Shown here one piece after another: positions 16,037 to 24,211 of a stretch of 60,526 bases of DNA. The position numbers and the translations under genes were made by a program. Source of the stretch: Pseudodesulfovibrio sp. S3 (GTDB lineage Bacteria; Desulfobacterota; Desulfovibrionia; Desulfovibrionales; Desulfovibrionaceae); the NCBI RefSeq assembly GCF_004025585.1, contig NZ_QTZO01000016.1:1-60526 (forward strand). The letters are read 5' to 3'. The notes beneath the pieces are model-generated. The model worked only from the letters and a program-made list of their open reading frames with translations. It ran no database searches and was not told the origin of the DNA. The number at the start of each line of letters is the position of its first letter. Position 1 is the stretch's first letter.

Positions 16037-19033
16037 ATGCTTTGTCGTGTGATCGTTGGACTGAAGGAAGGCGTCCGTGACGTGCTGGGTGAGAAGATCG
16101 CCCGCAAGATCAAGAGCGAACTCGGCATGGACGTGAACGGCGTCCGCATTGTCAACGTTTTTACCCTGGAAGGGGTGTCGCCGGAGCAGGTGGAGCTGGT
16201 GCTTGAACGGGCCGCCCTGCATGACCCGGTGTTGCACGAGGTGGCGCTCGAACCCCTGGCCCGTGATTTCGACTGGATCATCGAGGTCGGGTTCAGGCCC
16301 GGCGTGACCGACAACGAGGGCCGCACCGCCAAGGAGACCCTCGGCGTGGTACTCGGCCTGTCCAAGGCGGAGCAGGAGGCGGTCAAGGTCTACACCTCCA
16401 AACAGTATCTCATCCAGGCGGACATGGACGAGGCCGGTATCCAGCATGTGTCCAGGGACCTGCTCGCCAACGAACTCATTCAGCGGTTCGAGTACAAGTC
16501 CGCCGGGACCTGGGCGGTTGATCCCGGCTTCGAGGCCAAGGCGGCCCGCGTGACGGGCCAGGCCTCCGATGAAGTGGCCGTTATCCCGCTGTCCACCATG
16601 TCCGACAAAGAGATGATGGACTTTTCCCGGGCCAACACCCTGGCCCTGTCCCTGCGCGAGATGCACGACATCCGGGCCTATTACGCCGACCCTGCGGTCC
16701 GTGCGGGTCGGGAGAAAATCGGACTTTCCGCCGACCCCACCGATGCCGAGATCGAAGTCCTGGCCCAGACCTGGTCCGAGCACTGCAAGCACAAGATATT
16801 CAGCGCGAAAATTTCCTATGAGAACCCGGAGACGGGCAAGACCCTTGAGCTGTCCAGCCTGTACAAGACCTTTATTCAGGGTTCCACCAGGCAGATTCGC
16901 GAGCGCAATGCGGCCACCCGTGAGGGCGGCGACTACTGCCTGTCCGTGTTCAAGGACAACGCAGGCGTCATCGGTTTTTCCGACACCATCAATGTTTGCG
17001 TGAAGATGGAGACCCACAACTCGCCTTCGGCGCTCGACCCATACGGCGGAGCCTTGACCGGCATCGTGGGCGTGAACCGCGACCCCATGGGCACCGGCAT
17101 CGGGGCCAACCTGTTGTGCAACACCGACGTGTTCTGCTTTGCCTCCCCGTTCCATGAAGGAGAGCTGCCGCCCAGGCTGCTGCACCCGCGCCGGGTGTTC
17201 GAAGGCGTGCGCGAAGGCGTGGAGCACGGCGGCAACAAGTCCGGCATTCCGACCGTGAACGGGTCCATCGTTTTCGACGAACGGTATCTGGGCAAGCCCC
17301 TGGTCTATTGCGGCACCATCGGCACCATGCCGGTGACGGTGGCAGGACGGCCTTCGCATGAGAAGTGCGCCAGGTCCGGCGACATCATCGTCATGTCCGG
17401 CGGTCGCATCGGCGCGGACGGCATCCACGGCGCGACGTTCTCGTCCGAGGAACTGCACGAGGGCAGCCCGGCCACAGCGGTCCAGATCGGTGATCCCATC
17501 ACCCAGCGCAAGATGTACGATTTTCTCATGCGGGCCCGTGACCTGGGCCTGTACAACGCCATCACCGACAACGGCGCGGGCGGTCTTTCCTCTTCCGTGG
17601 GAGAGATGGCCGAGGATTCCGGCGGGTTTGACATGGACCTGCAAAAGGCCCCGCTCAAATACGATGGCCTGCGTCCCTGGGAGATTCTCATCTCCGAGGC
17701 TCAGGAGCGTATGACCATGGCCGTGCCCGTGGACAAGCTCGACCGTTTCATGGCCCTGAGCGAGGAGATGGGCGTGGAGTCCACCGCGTTGGGCGTGTTC
17801 ACGGATTCCGGCAAGTATCTGGTGCGTTACGGCGACAAGATAGTCACCTGCCTGGACATGGAATTCCTGCACAACGGCGTGCCGCAGATGGAGCTGAAAG
17901 CGGTCTGGAAACGGCCCGAATTCGCCCAGGACGAGGTGCCGGTCCCGGCCGATCAGAACGGCCTGATCAAGGACATGCTCGGGCGGTTGAACATCTGTTC
18001 CAAGGAGTACGTGGTCCGGCAGTACGATCACGAGGTTCAGGGCAAATCCGCAATCAAGCCCATGGTGGGCGTGTGCGGCGATGGCCCTTCCGATGCGGGC
18101 GTGATCCGGCCCGAGTACGGATCGGATCGGGGCCTGGTCGTTTCCCATGGCATCTGTCCGCAGTTTTCAGACTATGACACCTACTGGATGATGGCCAACG
18201 CCATTGACGAAGCCATCCGCAACGCCGTGGCTGTGGGCGGCGACGTCAGCTACATGGCCGGTTGCGACAACTTCTGCTGGTGCGACCCGGTCCAGTCCGA
18301 GTCCACCCCCGACGGCCATTACAAGCTGGCCCAGCTGGTGCGCGCCAACCAGGCCCTGGCTCATTACTGCCTCGGCTTCGGCGTTCCCTGCGTGTCCGGC
18401 AAAGATTCCATGAAGAACGACTACAAGGGCGGCGGCCGGAAGATATCCATTCCACCGACCGTGCTCTTCTCGGTCATCGGCGTCATTCCGGACGTGAACA
18501 AGTGCCTGACCTCGGACTTCAAGAAATCGGGTGATCTCATCTATGCACTCGGGTTGACCAAGCCGGAGATGGGCGGCAGTGAAATCGCCCGGCAGCTCGG
18601 GTTCTCGGATTCCCGCGTACCCCAGGTGGACCTTGTGTCCGCCAAGGCCCGATACGAGGCCGTGTTCGCGGCTGCTCAGGCCGGACTGATTACCGCCTGT
18701 CACGATTGTTCGGACGGGGGACTCGGCGTGGCCCTTGCCGAGATGTGCATCGGTGGCCGTTTGGGTGCGGAGGTAGACCTTTCACTGGTGCCGACCTGCG
18801 GCGACCTGAACCTGACCGGTGTGCTCTATTCGGAATCAGCCAGCCGGTTCCTGGTCTCGGTCGACGCCACTGACAGTGAAACCTTCGAGTCCCTGTTCGC
18901 CGGGCAAATCGCCCGGTGCATAGGCAGAGTTGCAGATACCTCTAAATTAATTGTACGTTTTGACGATAATGCTGTATTGGATGTGGAGGTTGAGACCCTT
19001 GCGGAGGCGTTCAAGGGGACACTCGACTGGTAG
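16037..19033 (+). CDS. purL: phosphoribosylformylglycinamidine synthase, PurS-PurL fusion without glutaminase
   Basis: 998 aa. It catalyses the fourth step of purine synthesis, FGAR to FGAM. The first 85 or so residues (MLCRVIVGLKEGVRDVLG) resemble a PurS domain. The two AIR-synthase-type halves of PurL follow (SEHCKHKIFSAKI, METHNSPSALDPYGGA, NGAGGLSSSVGEM, CHDCSDGGLGVALAEM). The protein ends at LAEAFKGTLDW with no class I glutaminase domain, so ammonia must come from a separate PurQ, which is not in this window. RBS AGAGG is upstream. Confidence 0.9.
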   Translation: MLCRVIVGLKEGVRDVLGEKIARKIKSELGMDVNGVRIVNVFTLEGVSPEQVELVLERAALHDPVLHEVALEPLARDFDWIIEVGFRPGVTDNEGRTAKETLGVVLGLSKAEQEAVKVYTSKQYLIQADMDEAGIQHVSRDLLANELIQRFEYKSAGTWAVDPGFEAKAARVTGQASDEVAVIPLSTMSDKEMMDFSRANTLALSLREMHDIRAYYADPAVRAGREKIGLSADPTDAEIEVLAQTWSEHCKHKIFSAKISYENPETGKTLELSSLYKTFIQGSTRQIRERNAATREGGDYCLSVFKDNAGVIGFSDTINVCVKMETHNSPSALDPYGGALTGIVGVNRDPMGTGIGANLLCNTDVFCFASPFHEGELPPRLLHPRRVFEGVREGVEHGGNKSGIPTVNGSIVFDERYLGKPLVYCGTIGTMPVTVAGRPSHEKCARSGDIIVMSGGRIGADGIHGATFSSEELHEGSPATAVQIGDPITQRKMYDFLMRARDLGLYNAITDNGAGGLSSSVGEMAEDSGGFDMDLQKAPLKYDGLRPWEILISEAQERMTMAVPVDKLDRFMALSEEMGVESTALGVFTDSGKYLVRYGDKIVTCLDMEFLHNGVPQMELKAVWKRPEFAQDEVPVPADQNGLIKDMLGRLNICSKEYVVRQYDHEVQGKSAIKPMVGVCGDGPSDAGVIRPEYGSDRGLVVSHGICPQFSDYDTYWMMANAIDEAIRNAVAVGGDVSYMAGCDNFCWCDPVQSESTPDGHYKLAQLVRANQALAHYCLGFGVPCVSGKDSMKNDYKGGGRKISIPPTVLFSVIGVIPDVNKCLTSDFKKSGDLIYALGLTKPEMGGSEIARQLGFSDSRVPQVDLVSAKARYEAVFAAAQAGLITACHDCSDGGLGVALAEMCIGGRLGAEVDLSLVPTCGDLNLTGVLYSESASRFLVSVDATDSETFESLFAGQIARCIGRVADTSKLIVRFDDNAVLDVEVETLAEAFKGTLDW

Positions 19034-19138
19034 CTGCGAGGTTTGGGAGTTCAATTGCATGGACGTCTTTACCTAAACTGAATTATTCTCTAAGGTGACT
19101 TGCAAATATTCAATAAGTTCGGCTAGGGGTGCCGGGTT

Positions 19139-19166
19139 TTGACGATACCGTTTATTTCGATATAGC
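19139..19166 (+). promoter_or_regulatory. candidate promoter of the cytochrome/chemoreceptor pair
   Basis: TTGACG at 19139-19144, a 16-bp spacer and TATAGC at 19161-19166, about 15 bp before the cytochrome start codon. Confidence 0.4.
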
Positions 19167-19181
19167 TATGGGGGTTGGTTC

Positions 19182-19667
19182 ATGTTGAAAAGGTCGGTCT
19201 GGTGCCGGGGCGGTTTCATGCTCGTGCTGGCAGCGTTTGTGGTAACAGTGGCCTTGGCGGGCGCAGGCCGGACCAATTCCGGCCGATATGTGGGCTCTGA
19301 AGCGTGTGGTGAATGCCACGATGAAGAATTCAGTCATTTCAAGAAATTCGCCAAAAAGTCCCATTCGGGCGAGTCCGTCAGGATCATGATGGAAGATTTG
19401 ACCAAGGAAGAACTCGTGGAATGTTACGGCTGTCACATGACCGGCTACGGCAAGCCCGGCGGTTTTGTCAGTTTCGAGGAAACTCCCGGTTTGGCCGAAG
19501 CAGGTTGCGAAGTCTGTCACGGGCCTGGATATGACCATGTCGAATCCGGCGGCGATCCCGACCTGATCAAGGGCAACCTGAAACTGGACGATTGCCAGAC
19601 CTGCCACAATCCTGAAAGGGTCGATGCGTTTGACTTCAAGCCGCTGTTGTACGGCGGGGCTCACTAG
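19182..19667 (+). CDS. exported tetrahaem c-type cytochrome
   Basis: 161 aa. The N-terminal signal peptide (FMLVLAAFVVTVALAGAG) sends it to the periplasm. Four haem c sites are visible: CGECH (42-46), CYGCH (81-85), CEVCH (109-113) and CQTCH (138-142). The spacing and the segment GCEVCHGPGYDHVESGGDP recall the cytochrome c-554 family. It ends 9 bp before a chemoreceptor that itself carries a CxxCH site, so the two are almost certainly co-transcribed and probably linked in periplasmic redox sensing or electron transfer. Confidence 0.88.
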   Translation: MLKRSVWCRGGFMLVLAAFVVTVALAGAGRTNSGRYVGSEACGECHDEEFSHFKKFAKKSHSGESVRIMMEDLTKEELVECYGCHMTGYGKPGGFVSFEETPGLAEAGCEVCHGPGYDHVESGGDPDLIKGNLKLDDCQTCHNPERVDAFDFKPLLYGGAH

Positions 19668-19676
19668 GAGGCCGGT

Positions 19677-21695
19677 ATGAATTTTATCTCACGGTCACTG
19701 GGCGTCAAACTCATTCTGCTCTCATCCATATTGACCATCCTGGCGTTTACGGGACTCTTCCTGTACAGCTCCATTTCCACCCGGAATCACACTCTGCATG
19801 AGGTTGAGGTCGCAGCCGAACGTGTGGCCGATATGCTCTACATCGCCATCGAAGATCCCATGAGCAAAGGGGACAACGAAGGCACTGAAATCAAATTCCT
19901 CCAGATGGCCGAAAGGTATCCCGATATCAAGGTTTACCTGACTGACTACAAGGGTGAAGTCACTTATTCCACTGTGGATGAAGCGAAGCGCAAGAATATT
20001 TTTGACATGCGTAAAGAGGGCGAACTGCCCGAGTTGATCCAGAGGGGACTCAAGGAAAAAGTGATCGAAGGCCAACTCAAGGAAATCGAGGGCAAACTTC
20101 ATTTCACTGAAATCAAATCCATTGAAAACAATCCGTTCTGCTATCACTGTCATGGTAAGACCCGGAAGATTCTTGGCGCCATGGTCGTGGCGGTGGATGT
20201 CAGCCGTGAATTTAATGCCCTCAAGGAAAATCAAATCAAGTCGGCCGGTATTTCCGCAATTGGCGTCATCGCCTTGCTGACCGCGCTGATCATCTTCATG
20301 CGCAAGGCCATCGTCAACAGGATCACGTCCATAGCCTCCACGGCCGAGGATGTGGCGGGTGGCAACCTGCAAGCCCAGTTCACAGTGGCCGGCGACGATG
20401 AACTTGGATCTCTGTCCCGATATCTCGGGGCCATGGTCGATCAGATCAAGGACCAGCTCGAGTACAACCAGTCCGTTCTCAACGGCATTGTGGTTCCGTT
20501 GTTCGTCACCGACGCCAAGCAGAGTCTGCAATTCGTCAATCCCCCCCTGCAAAAGATTCTGGGATTGGCCGAAGACGAGGTGAAGGGCCGTTCCGTGACC
20601 GAAGTGTTCTCCTGTGAATCCGGCGACTCAAAGACCTGCAACGCCGGGGAAGTCATTGGTCTGGGCGAGCCCATTACAGGGCGGTTCAGCTACACCCGGC
20701 CCGACGGAACCGTCTTCCCGCTGCTCTTTGAAGCTTCGCCGCTCAAGGATGCGGAAGGGGATACCGTGGGCGTCATCTGCGTGCTCATCGACCTGACCCG
20801 TGAGGAAGAAGACAAGAAGAATATCGAGTTGCAACGCCAGAACCTGCTGGTGGTCGCCAACGAGGTCACGGAAGTGGCCAACAAGTTGAACGAAGCTTCC
20901 AACGTCCTGTCGGAGCAGATGGATCAACTGGCCAGCGGCGTGGATACCACGGCCGATCAGACCAGTCAGGTGGCCACGGCCATGGAAGAGATGAATGCCA
21001 CGGTACTGGAGGTCGCCAAGAACGCCTCCGAGACGGCCGAGGCTTCTGATCAGGCCAATAAGGTGGCGGCCTCCGGCGGCACCATTGTGGGCAAGACCGT
21101 GGACGAGATCAACTCCGTGGCAGCCATTACCGAGAATCTGGCCGAAGCCCTGGAGTCCCTGTCCAGCCGTGCTGAAAACATCGGCAAGGTCATGGCGGTC
21201 ATCAATGATATCGCTGACCAAACCAACCTTCTGGCCCTGAACGCAGCCATTGAAGCCGCTCGTGCGGGCGAAGCCGGTCGCGGATTCGCGGTGGTCGCAG
21301 ACGAAGTCAGGAAGCTGGCTGAAAAGACCATGGACGCCACCAAGGAAGTCGAGGGCGCCATTTCACTCATCCAGCAGTCCACCTCGGATGTGGTCAAGGA
21401 GATGGACACTGTCAAGAAGCGGGTGATCAACACCTCCGGCATGGCCCAGGAAGCGGGCAGTGTGCTTGATCAAATCGTCGAGCATTCCAACAGCATCGCC
21501 GACATGGTCAACGGTATTGCCACCGCGGCGGAGCAACAGTCCTCCACTTCGGATGAGATCAATACGCGTGTAACGCAGATCAACGATCTCTCCCAGGAAG
21601 TTCTGGCCGGCATTCGCCAATCCAACCTGGGTATCCAGGAAGTGTCAGAAATGGCTCAGAACCTGGCGGAATTGGTGTCCAAATTCAGAAACTAA
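19677..21695 (+). CDS. haem-binding methyl-accepting chemotaxis protein (DcrA-like)
   Basis: 672 aa. TM1 about 10-32; periplasmic sensor 33-185 with CYHCH at 155-159 (bases 20139-20153); TM2 about 188-208; HAMP to about 260; PAS about 265-385 with a cysteine pair (SCESGDSKTC); then the signalling coiled coil with hairpin tip [21 protein letters not shown] c-type haem site in the sensor is the hallmark of DcrA of Desulfovibrio vulgaris, reported to sense oxygen or redox potential. The adjacent tetrahaem cytochrome suggests an electron-exchange partner. No C-terminal receptor pentapeptide is seen. Confidence 0.9.
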   Translation: MNFISRSLGVKLILLSSILTILAFTGLFLYSSISTRNHTLHEVEVAAERVADMLYIAIEDPMSKGDNEGTEIKFLQMAERYPDIKVYLTDYKGEVTYSTVDEAKRKNIFDMRKEGELPELIQRGLKEKVIEGQLKEIEGKLHFTEIKSIENNPFCYHCHGKTRKILGAMVVAVDVSREFNALKENQIKSAGISAIGVIALLTALIIFMRKAIVNRITSIASTAEDVAGGNLQAQFTVAGDDELGSLSRYLGAMVDQIKDQLEYNQSVLNGIVVPLFVTDAKQSLQFVNPPLQKILGLAEDEVKGRSVTEVFSCESGDSKTCNAGEVIGLGEPITGRFSYTRPDGTVFPLLFEASPLKDAEGDTVGVICVLIDLTREEEDKKNIELQRQNLLVVANEVTEVANKLNEASNVLSEQMDQLASGVDTTADQTSQVATAMEEMNATVLEVAKNASETAEASDQANKVAASGGTIVGKTVDEINSVAAITENLAEALESLSSRAENIGKVMAVINDIADQTNLLALNAAIEAARAGEAGRGFAVVADEVRKLAEKTMDATKEVEGAISLIQQSTSDVVKEMDTVKKRVINTSGMAQEAGSVLDQIVEHSNSIADMVNGIATAAEQQSSTSDEINTRVTQINDLSQEVLAGIRQSNLGIQEVSEMAQNLAELVSKFRN

Positions 21696-21710
21696 CAGGT
21701 AATAAGTAAA

Positions 21711-21742
21711 AAAGGCCCGGTGTTACACCGGGCCTTTTTTTG
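21711..21742 (+). terminator. rho-independent terminator of the chemoreceptor gene
   Basis: AAAGGCCCGGTG pairs with CACCGGGCCTTT across TTA, followed by a T run. Confidence 0.95.
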
Positions 21743-21881
21743 TTCTTTACGGCTGACAAACAGGTCGGAATGCGTGTCACTGGCCTGAAAGGCCGCGCCC
21801 TGCCTGGAATATCCGGTTCAAGCCGTTTGCAGTATGATTGTTTCTGGTATAATGACCGGTTTGATTCGAATGTGTTAGTTC

Positions 21882-21919
21882 TTGACTTTATAACCAGAAG
21901 CAAATAGTAATTGTTATTA
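21882..21919 (+). promoter_or_regulatory. perR promoter with overlapping PerR-type operator
   Basis: TTGACT at 21882-21887 is followed after 17 bp by the 15-mer TAGTAATTGTTATTA (21905-21919), which covers the -10 position. The 15-mer is a 7-1-7 imperfect palindrome matching 10 of 14 fixed positions of the Bacillus PerR box. The rbr promoter has the same layout, which points to autoregulation. Confidence 0.55.
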
Positions 21920-21936
21920 AATACGGAGGATGACCC

Positions 21937-22335
21937 ATGGCACAAGAAATGGGCTTTAGGCTTTCCAAGCAACGGAAAGTCATATTGGAAGAACTGCTTA
22001 AGGTGAAAACGCACCCCACGGCTGACGAGGTCTACGACATGGTGCGCAAGATCATCCCCAGGATCAGTCTTGGCACTGTGTATAGGAACCTTGAATTCCT
22101 TGCGAGCAGGGGATTGGTCCTGAAGTTGGGAGCTCCTGGCGAGCAGAAACGGTTTGACGGCAACCCCGAACCCCACCCGCATATCCGATGCGGTGTTTGC
22201 ACTGCTGTTGCCGATGTGGAATGCGAAATCGATATCCCTGTCATCCCGGAATCCTGCACCAGCGGCTATACCATCCTGACCACAAACGTAGAGTTCGTGG
22301 GCATCTGTCCCCGCTGCCAAGAAGCACAACAGTAA
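21937..22335 (+). CDS. perR: peroxide-responsive Fur-family repressor PerR
   Basis: 132 aa. The winged-helix half contains THPTADEVYDMVRK and ISLGTVYRNLEFL (DNA recognition). The C-terminal half carries the regulatory metal ligands (FDGNPEPHPH) and two CxxC pairs (CGVC and CPRC) for the structural zinc. Position next to rubrerythrin, desulfoferrodoxin and roo supports PerR over Fur or Zur. RBS is GGAGGATGACCC. It is a single gene with its own terminator. Confidence 0.85.
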   Translation: MAQEMGFRLSKQRKVILEELLKVKTHPTADEVYDMVRKIIPRISLGTVYRNLEFLASRGLVLKLGAPGEQKRFDGNPEPHPHIRCGVCTAVADVECEIDIPVIPESCTSGYTILTTNVEFVGICPRCQEAQQ

Positions 22336-22357
22336 TTTTCCCATATACTCTTGCTTG

Positions 22358-22391
22358 AAACCGATTGCCGTATTGGCAATCGGTTTTTATT
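22358..22391 (+). terminator. rho-independent terminator of perR
   Basis: AAACCGATTGCC pairs perfectly with GGCAATCGGTTT over a 5-nt loop, followed by TTATTT. Confidence 0.92.
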
Positions 22392-22425
22392 TATGGTTTT
22401 ATTCGATGACCTTGGAGTCATGTGG

Positions 22426-22463
22426 TTGACAACGGGTTTAAATACTAGTAGGAATGATTCCTA
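22426..22463 (+). promoter_or_regulatory. rbr promoter with overlapping PerR-type operator
   Basis: TTGACA at 22426-22431, exactly 17 bp, then the perfect 7-1-7 palindrome TAGGAATGATTCCTA at 22449-22463 covering the -10 position. The -35-to-operator offset (23 bp) equals that at perR. Confidence 0.65.
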
Positions 22464-22478
22464 TATTTGGTCGTATGC

Positions 22479-22498
22479 ATAAACAATATTGTTTATGG
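22479..22498. promoter_or_regulatory. perfect 20-bp palindrome in rbr leader
   Basis: CATAAACAATATTGTTTATG is a perfect palindrome about 16 bp downstream of the PerR-type operator and about 105 bp before the rbr start codon. It is distinct in sequence from the PerR box and is a candidate site for a second regulator. Confidence 0.5.
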
Positions 22499-22602
22499 TG
22501 AGTTGATATTGTCACTAAATAATACGACAACAGATTGCTTTTAGTGTAATGGTACGCCAGGAAATATTAATGAAAAGCGATAAAATCGCAGGAGGAAGCT
22601 CT

Positions 22603-23175
22603 ATGTCTCTCAAAGGAACACAAACAGAAAAGAATATCCTTACGGCTTTTATCGGGGAGTCCCAGGCACGCAATAAATATACCTATTTTGCCAGTGTGGC
22701 CAAAAAGGAAGGCTTTGTTCAGATCTCGAAGATATTTGAGGAAACCGCCAATCACGAGAAGGAGCACGCCAAGCGCCTGTTCAAATTTCTGGAAGGCGGC
22801 ATGGCTGAAATTACGGCGACTTTTCCTGCCGGGGTCATTGGCTCCACTCTGGATAATCTCAAGGCCGCAGCCGCTGGCGAGCATGAAGAATACTCCGAAA
22901 TGTACCCTGATTTCGCCAAGGTGGCACGTTCGGAAGGGTTCAGCGAGATTGCTGCTGTCATGGAGAATATCGCTGTGGCCGAGCAGTATCACGAGGAACG
23001 GTATAAATCCCTGATCGCCAACATCGAAAACGGCACGGTTTTCAAAAAGGATAGCGAAATTACCTGGCGTTGCCAGAATTGTGGTTACAACCACCATGGT
23101 TCCACGGCACCCGTCAAATGCCCGGCCTGCGACCATCCCCAGGCTCATTTTGAAATTAAAGACACCAACTGGTAG
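22603..23175 (+). CDS. rbr: rubrerythrin
   Basis: 190 aa. A cytoplasmic non-haem di-iron peroxidase that reduces hydrogen peroxide with electrons from rubredoxin. The four-helix ferritin-like domain has the duplicated ExxH-type ligands (FEETANHEKEHAKRLF and VAEQYHEERY). The C-terminal rubredoxin-like domain has CQNCGYNHHG and CPACDHP. An AGGAGG ribosome site places the start at the ATG 22603, not at an upstream in-frame ATG (22549). It is followed within 27 bp by dfx. Confidence 0.97.
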   Translation: MSLKGTQTEKNILTAFIGESQARNKYTYFASVAKKEGFVQISKIFEETANHEKEHAKRLFKFLEGGMAEITATFPAGVIGSTLDNLKAAAAGEHEEYSEMYPDFAKVARSEGFSEIAAVMENIAVAEQYHEERYKSLIANIENGTVFKKDSEITWRCQNCGYNHHGSTAPVKCPACDHPQAHFEIKDTNW

Positions 23176-23202
23176 TCTCGAATCAAACAAGGAGAATGCG
23201 AC

Positions 23203-23589
23203 ATGGCAATCAAACTGGGTGAAGTTTACAAGTGTAATGTCTGCGGAAATATCGTCATTGCCATCCACGAAGGTGCCGGCGATCTGGTTTGCTGTGGGCA
23301 GGACATGGTCCTGATGACGGAAAACACCGTTGATGCCGCCAAGGAAAAGCACGTGCCTGTGATCGAGCGGGACGGCGACAAGGTCACGGTCAAGGTTGGT
23401 GGAGTCCCCCATCCCATGGAGGAGAAGCACTATATCGAGTGGATCGAGCTCATGGTGGGCGATGTCGTCCTTACCAAGATGCTCAAGCCCGGTGAGGCCC
23501 CTGAGGCTGAGTTCTGCATCTGCGGACTTTCCGGCGACCTCCAGGCTCGGGAATACTGCAACCTTCATGGACTCTGGGCCGCCAAATAG
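23203..23589 (+). CDS. dfx: desulfoferrodoxin (superoxide reductase)
   Basis: 128 aa. It reduces superoxide to peroxide. The N-terminal desulforedoxin centre has C11, C14, C30 and C31. The catalytic Fe(His)4Cys site is formed by H50, H70, H76, C119 and H122, with the conserved E48-K49 loop (KEKH). All ligands are present. RBS AAGGAG upstream. It sits between rubrerythrin, which removes the peroxide product, and rubredoxin, its electron donor, in one likely operon. Confidence 0.97.
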   Translation: MAIKLGEVYKCNVCGNIVIAIHEGAGDLVCCGQDMVLMTENTVDAAKEKHVPVIERDGDKVTVKVGGVPHPMEEKHYIEWIELMVGDVVLTKMLKPGEAPEAEFCICGLSGDLQAREYCNLHGLWAAK

Positions 23590-23666
23590 GGCCCAGGCCG
23601 AGAATGCGTCTTATGGGGGCGGGCTTTAGGGCCTGCCCTTTTCATCCCTTGAATCGAGGAGACGAT

Positions 23667-24116
23667 ATGGCGCTTCCCGAAGAAATGTACCAGTGCCAGA
23701 CAGTGAATTGCGGGTATATTTACAACCCGGACAAAGGGGATCGCAAAGGCAAGATACCCAAAGGAACTCGGTTTGAGGATCTCCCGGAGGATTGGCGTTG
23801 CCCGATTTGCGGCGGCACCAAACGATGCTTCCGGCCCCTCGTGGGCCCTGGTTCCACCAAGTCGGATTGTGAACTTCCCGTTGAAACCGATGCCGATAAG
23901 TTGACAGCGGCGGCGGCTGCTGCAACTATATCTAACCAAAAGGAGACTGACCCCATGCAGAAATACGTGTGCGAGATTTGTGGCTATGTGTATGACCCGG
24001 CAGAGGGTGATTCTGATTCAGACATCCCGGCAGGCACCAAGTTCGAAGATCTTCCGGACGATTGGACTTGTCCCGTCTGCGGTGCGCCCAAAGACAATTT
24101 CGTTCCCGAAGACTAA
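23667..24116 (+). CDS. double rubredoxin (Rd-2-like domain fused to classical rubredoxin)
   Basis: 149 aa with two rubredoxin folds in one frame. Domain 1 has CQTVNC (a CX4C spacing, as in the atypical rubredoxin-2 type) plus CPICGG. Domain 2 is a canonical rubredoxin: [10 protein letters not shown]...[15 protein letters not shown]. The linker is alanine-rich ([13 protein letters not shown]). The ATG at 23667 has GAGGAG upstream. A second strong site, AAAGGAG, precedes an in-frame ATG at 23955, so a free 53-aa rubredoxin may also be made. Electrons would go to roo and desulfoferrodoxin. Confidence 0.9.
   Translation: MALPEEMYQCQTVNCGYIYNPDKGDRKGKIPKGTRFEDLPEDWRCPICGGTKRCFRPLVGPGSTKSDCELPVETDADKLTAAAAAATISNQKETDPMQKYVCEICGYVYDPAEGDSDSDIPAGTKFEDLPDDWTCPVCGAPKDNFVPED
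23955..24116 (+). CDS. rub: possible independently translated rubredoxin (internal start)
   Basis: 53 aa beginning [15 protein letters not shown], the normal start and length of a Desulfovibrio rubredoxin. The Shine-Dalgarno AAAGGAG lies about 9 bases before the ATG, inside the longer double-rubredoxin frame. Both products are possible; which is made cannot be told from sequence. Confidence 0.55.
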   Translation: MQKYVCEICGYVYDPAEGDSDSDIPAGTKFEDLPDDWTCPVCGAPKDNFVPED

Positions 24117-24140
24117 TTTGTTGCCCGGCCTGACGGGCAG

Positions 24141-24173
24141 GGAGCGCGAACCTCGGGGCGCGCTCCTTTTTTT
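24141..24173 (+). terminator. terminator between rubredoxin and roo
   Basis: GGAGCGCG pairs with CGCGCTCC over a 10-nt loop, followed by seven T. It would reduce roo relative to rbr-dfx-rub, unless roo has its own promoter; none is clear. Confidence 0.85.
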
Positions 24174-24211
24174 ACCGGACAGTTGACTGGCTGTTCAATT
24201 TGGAGTGAAGA

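Noticed and set aside
15980..18148. Large open frame antisense to purL
   Set aside because: Shadow of a conserved gene; no recognisable domain or translation signal.
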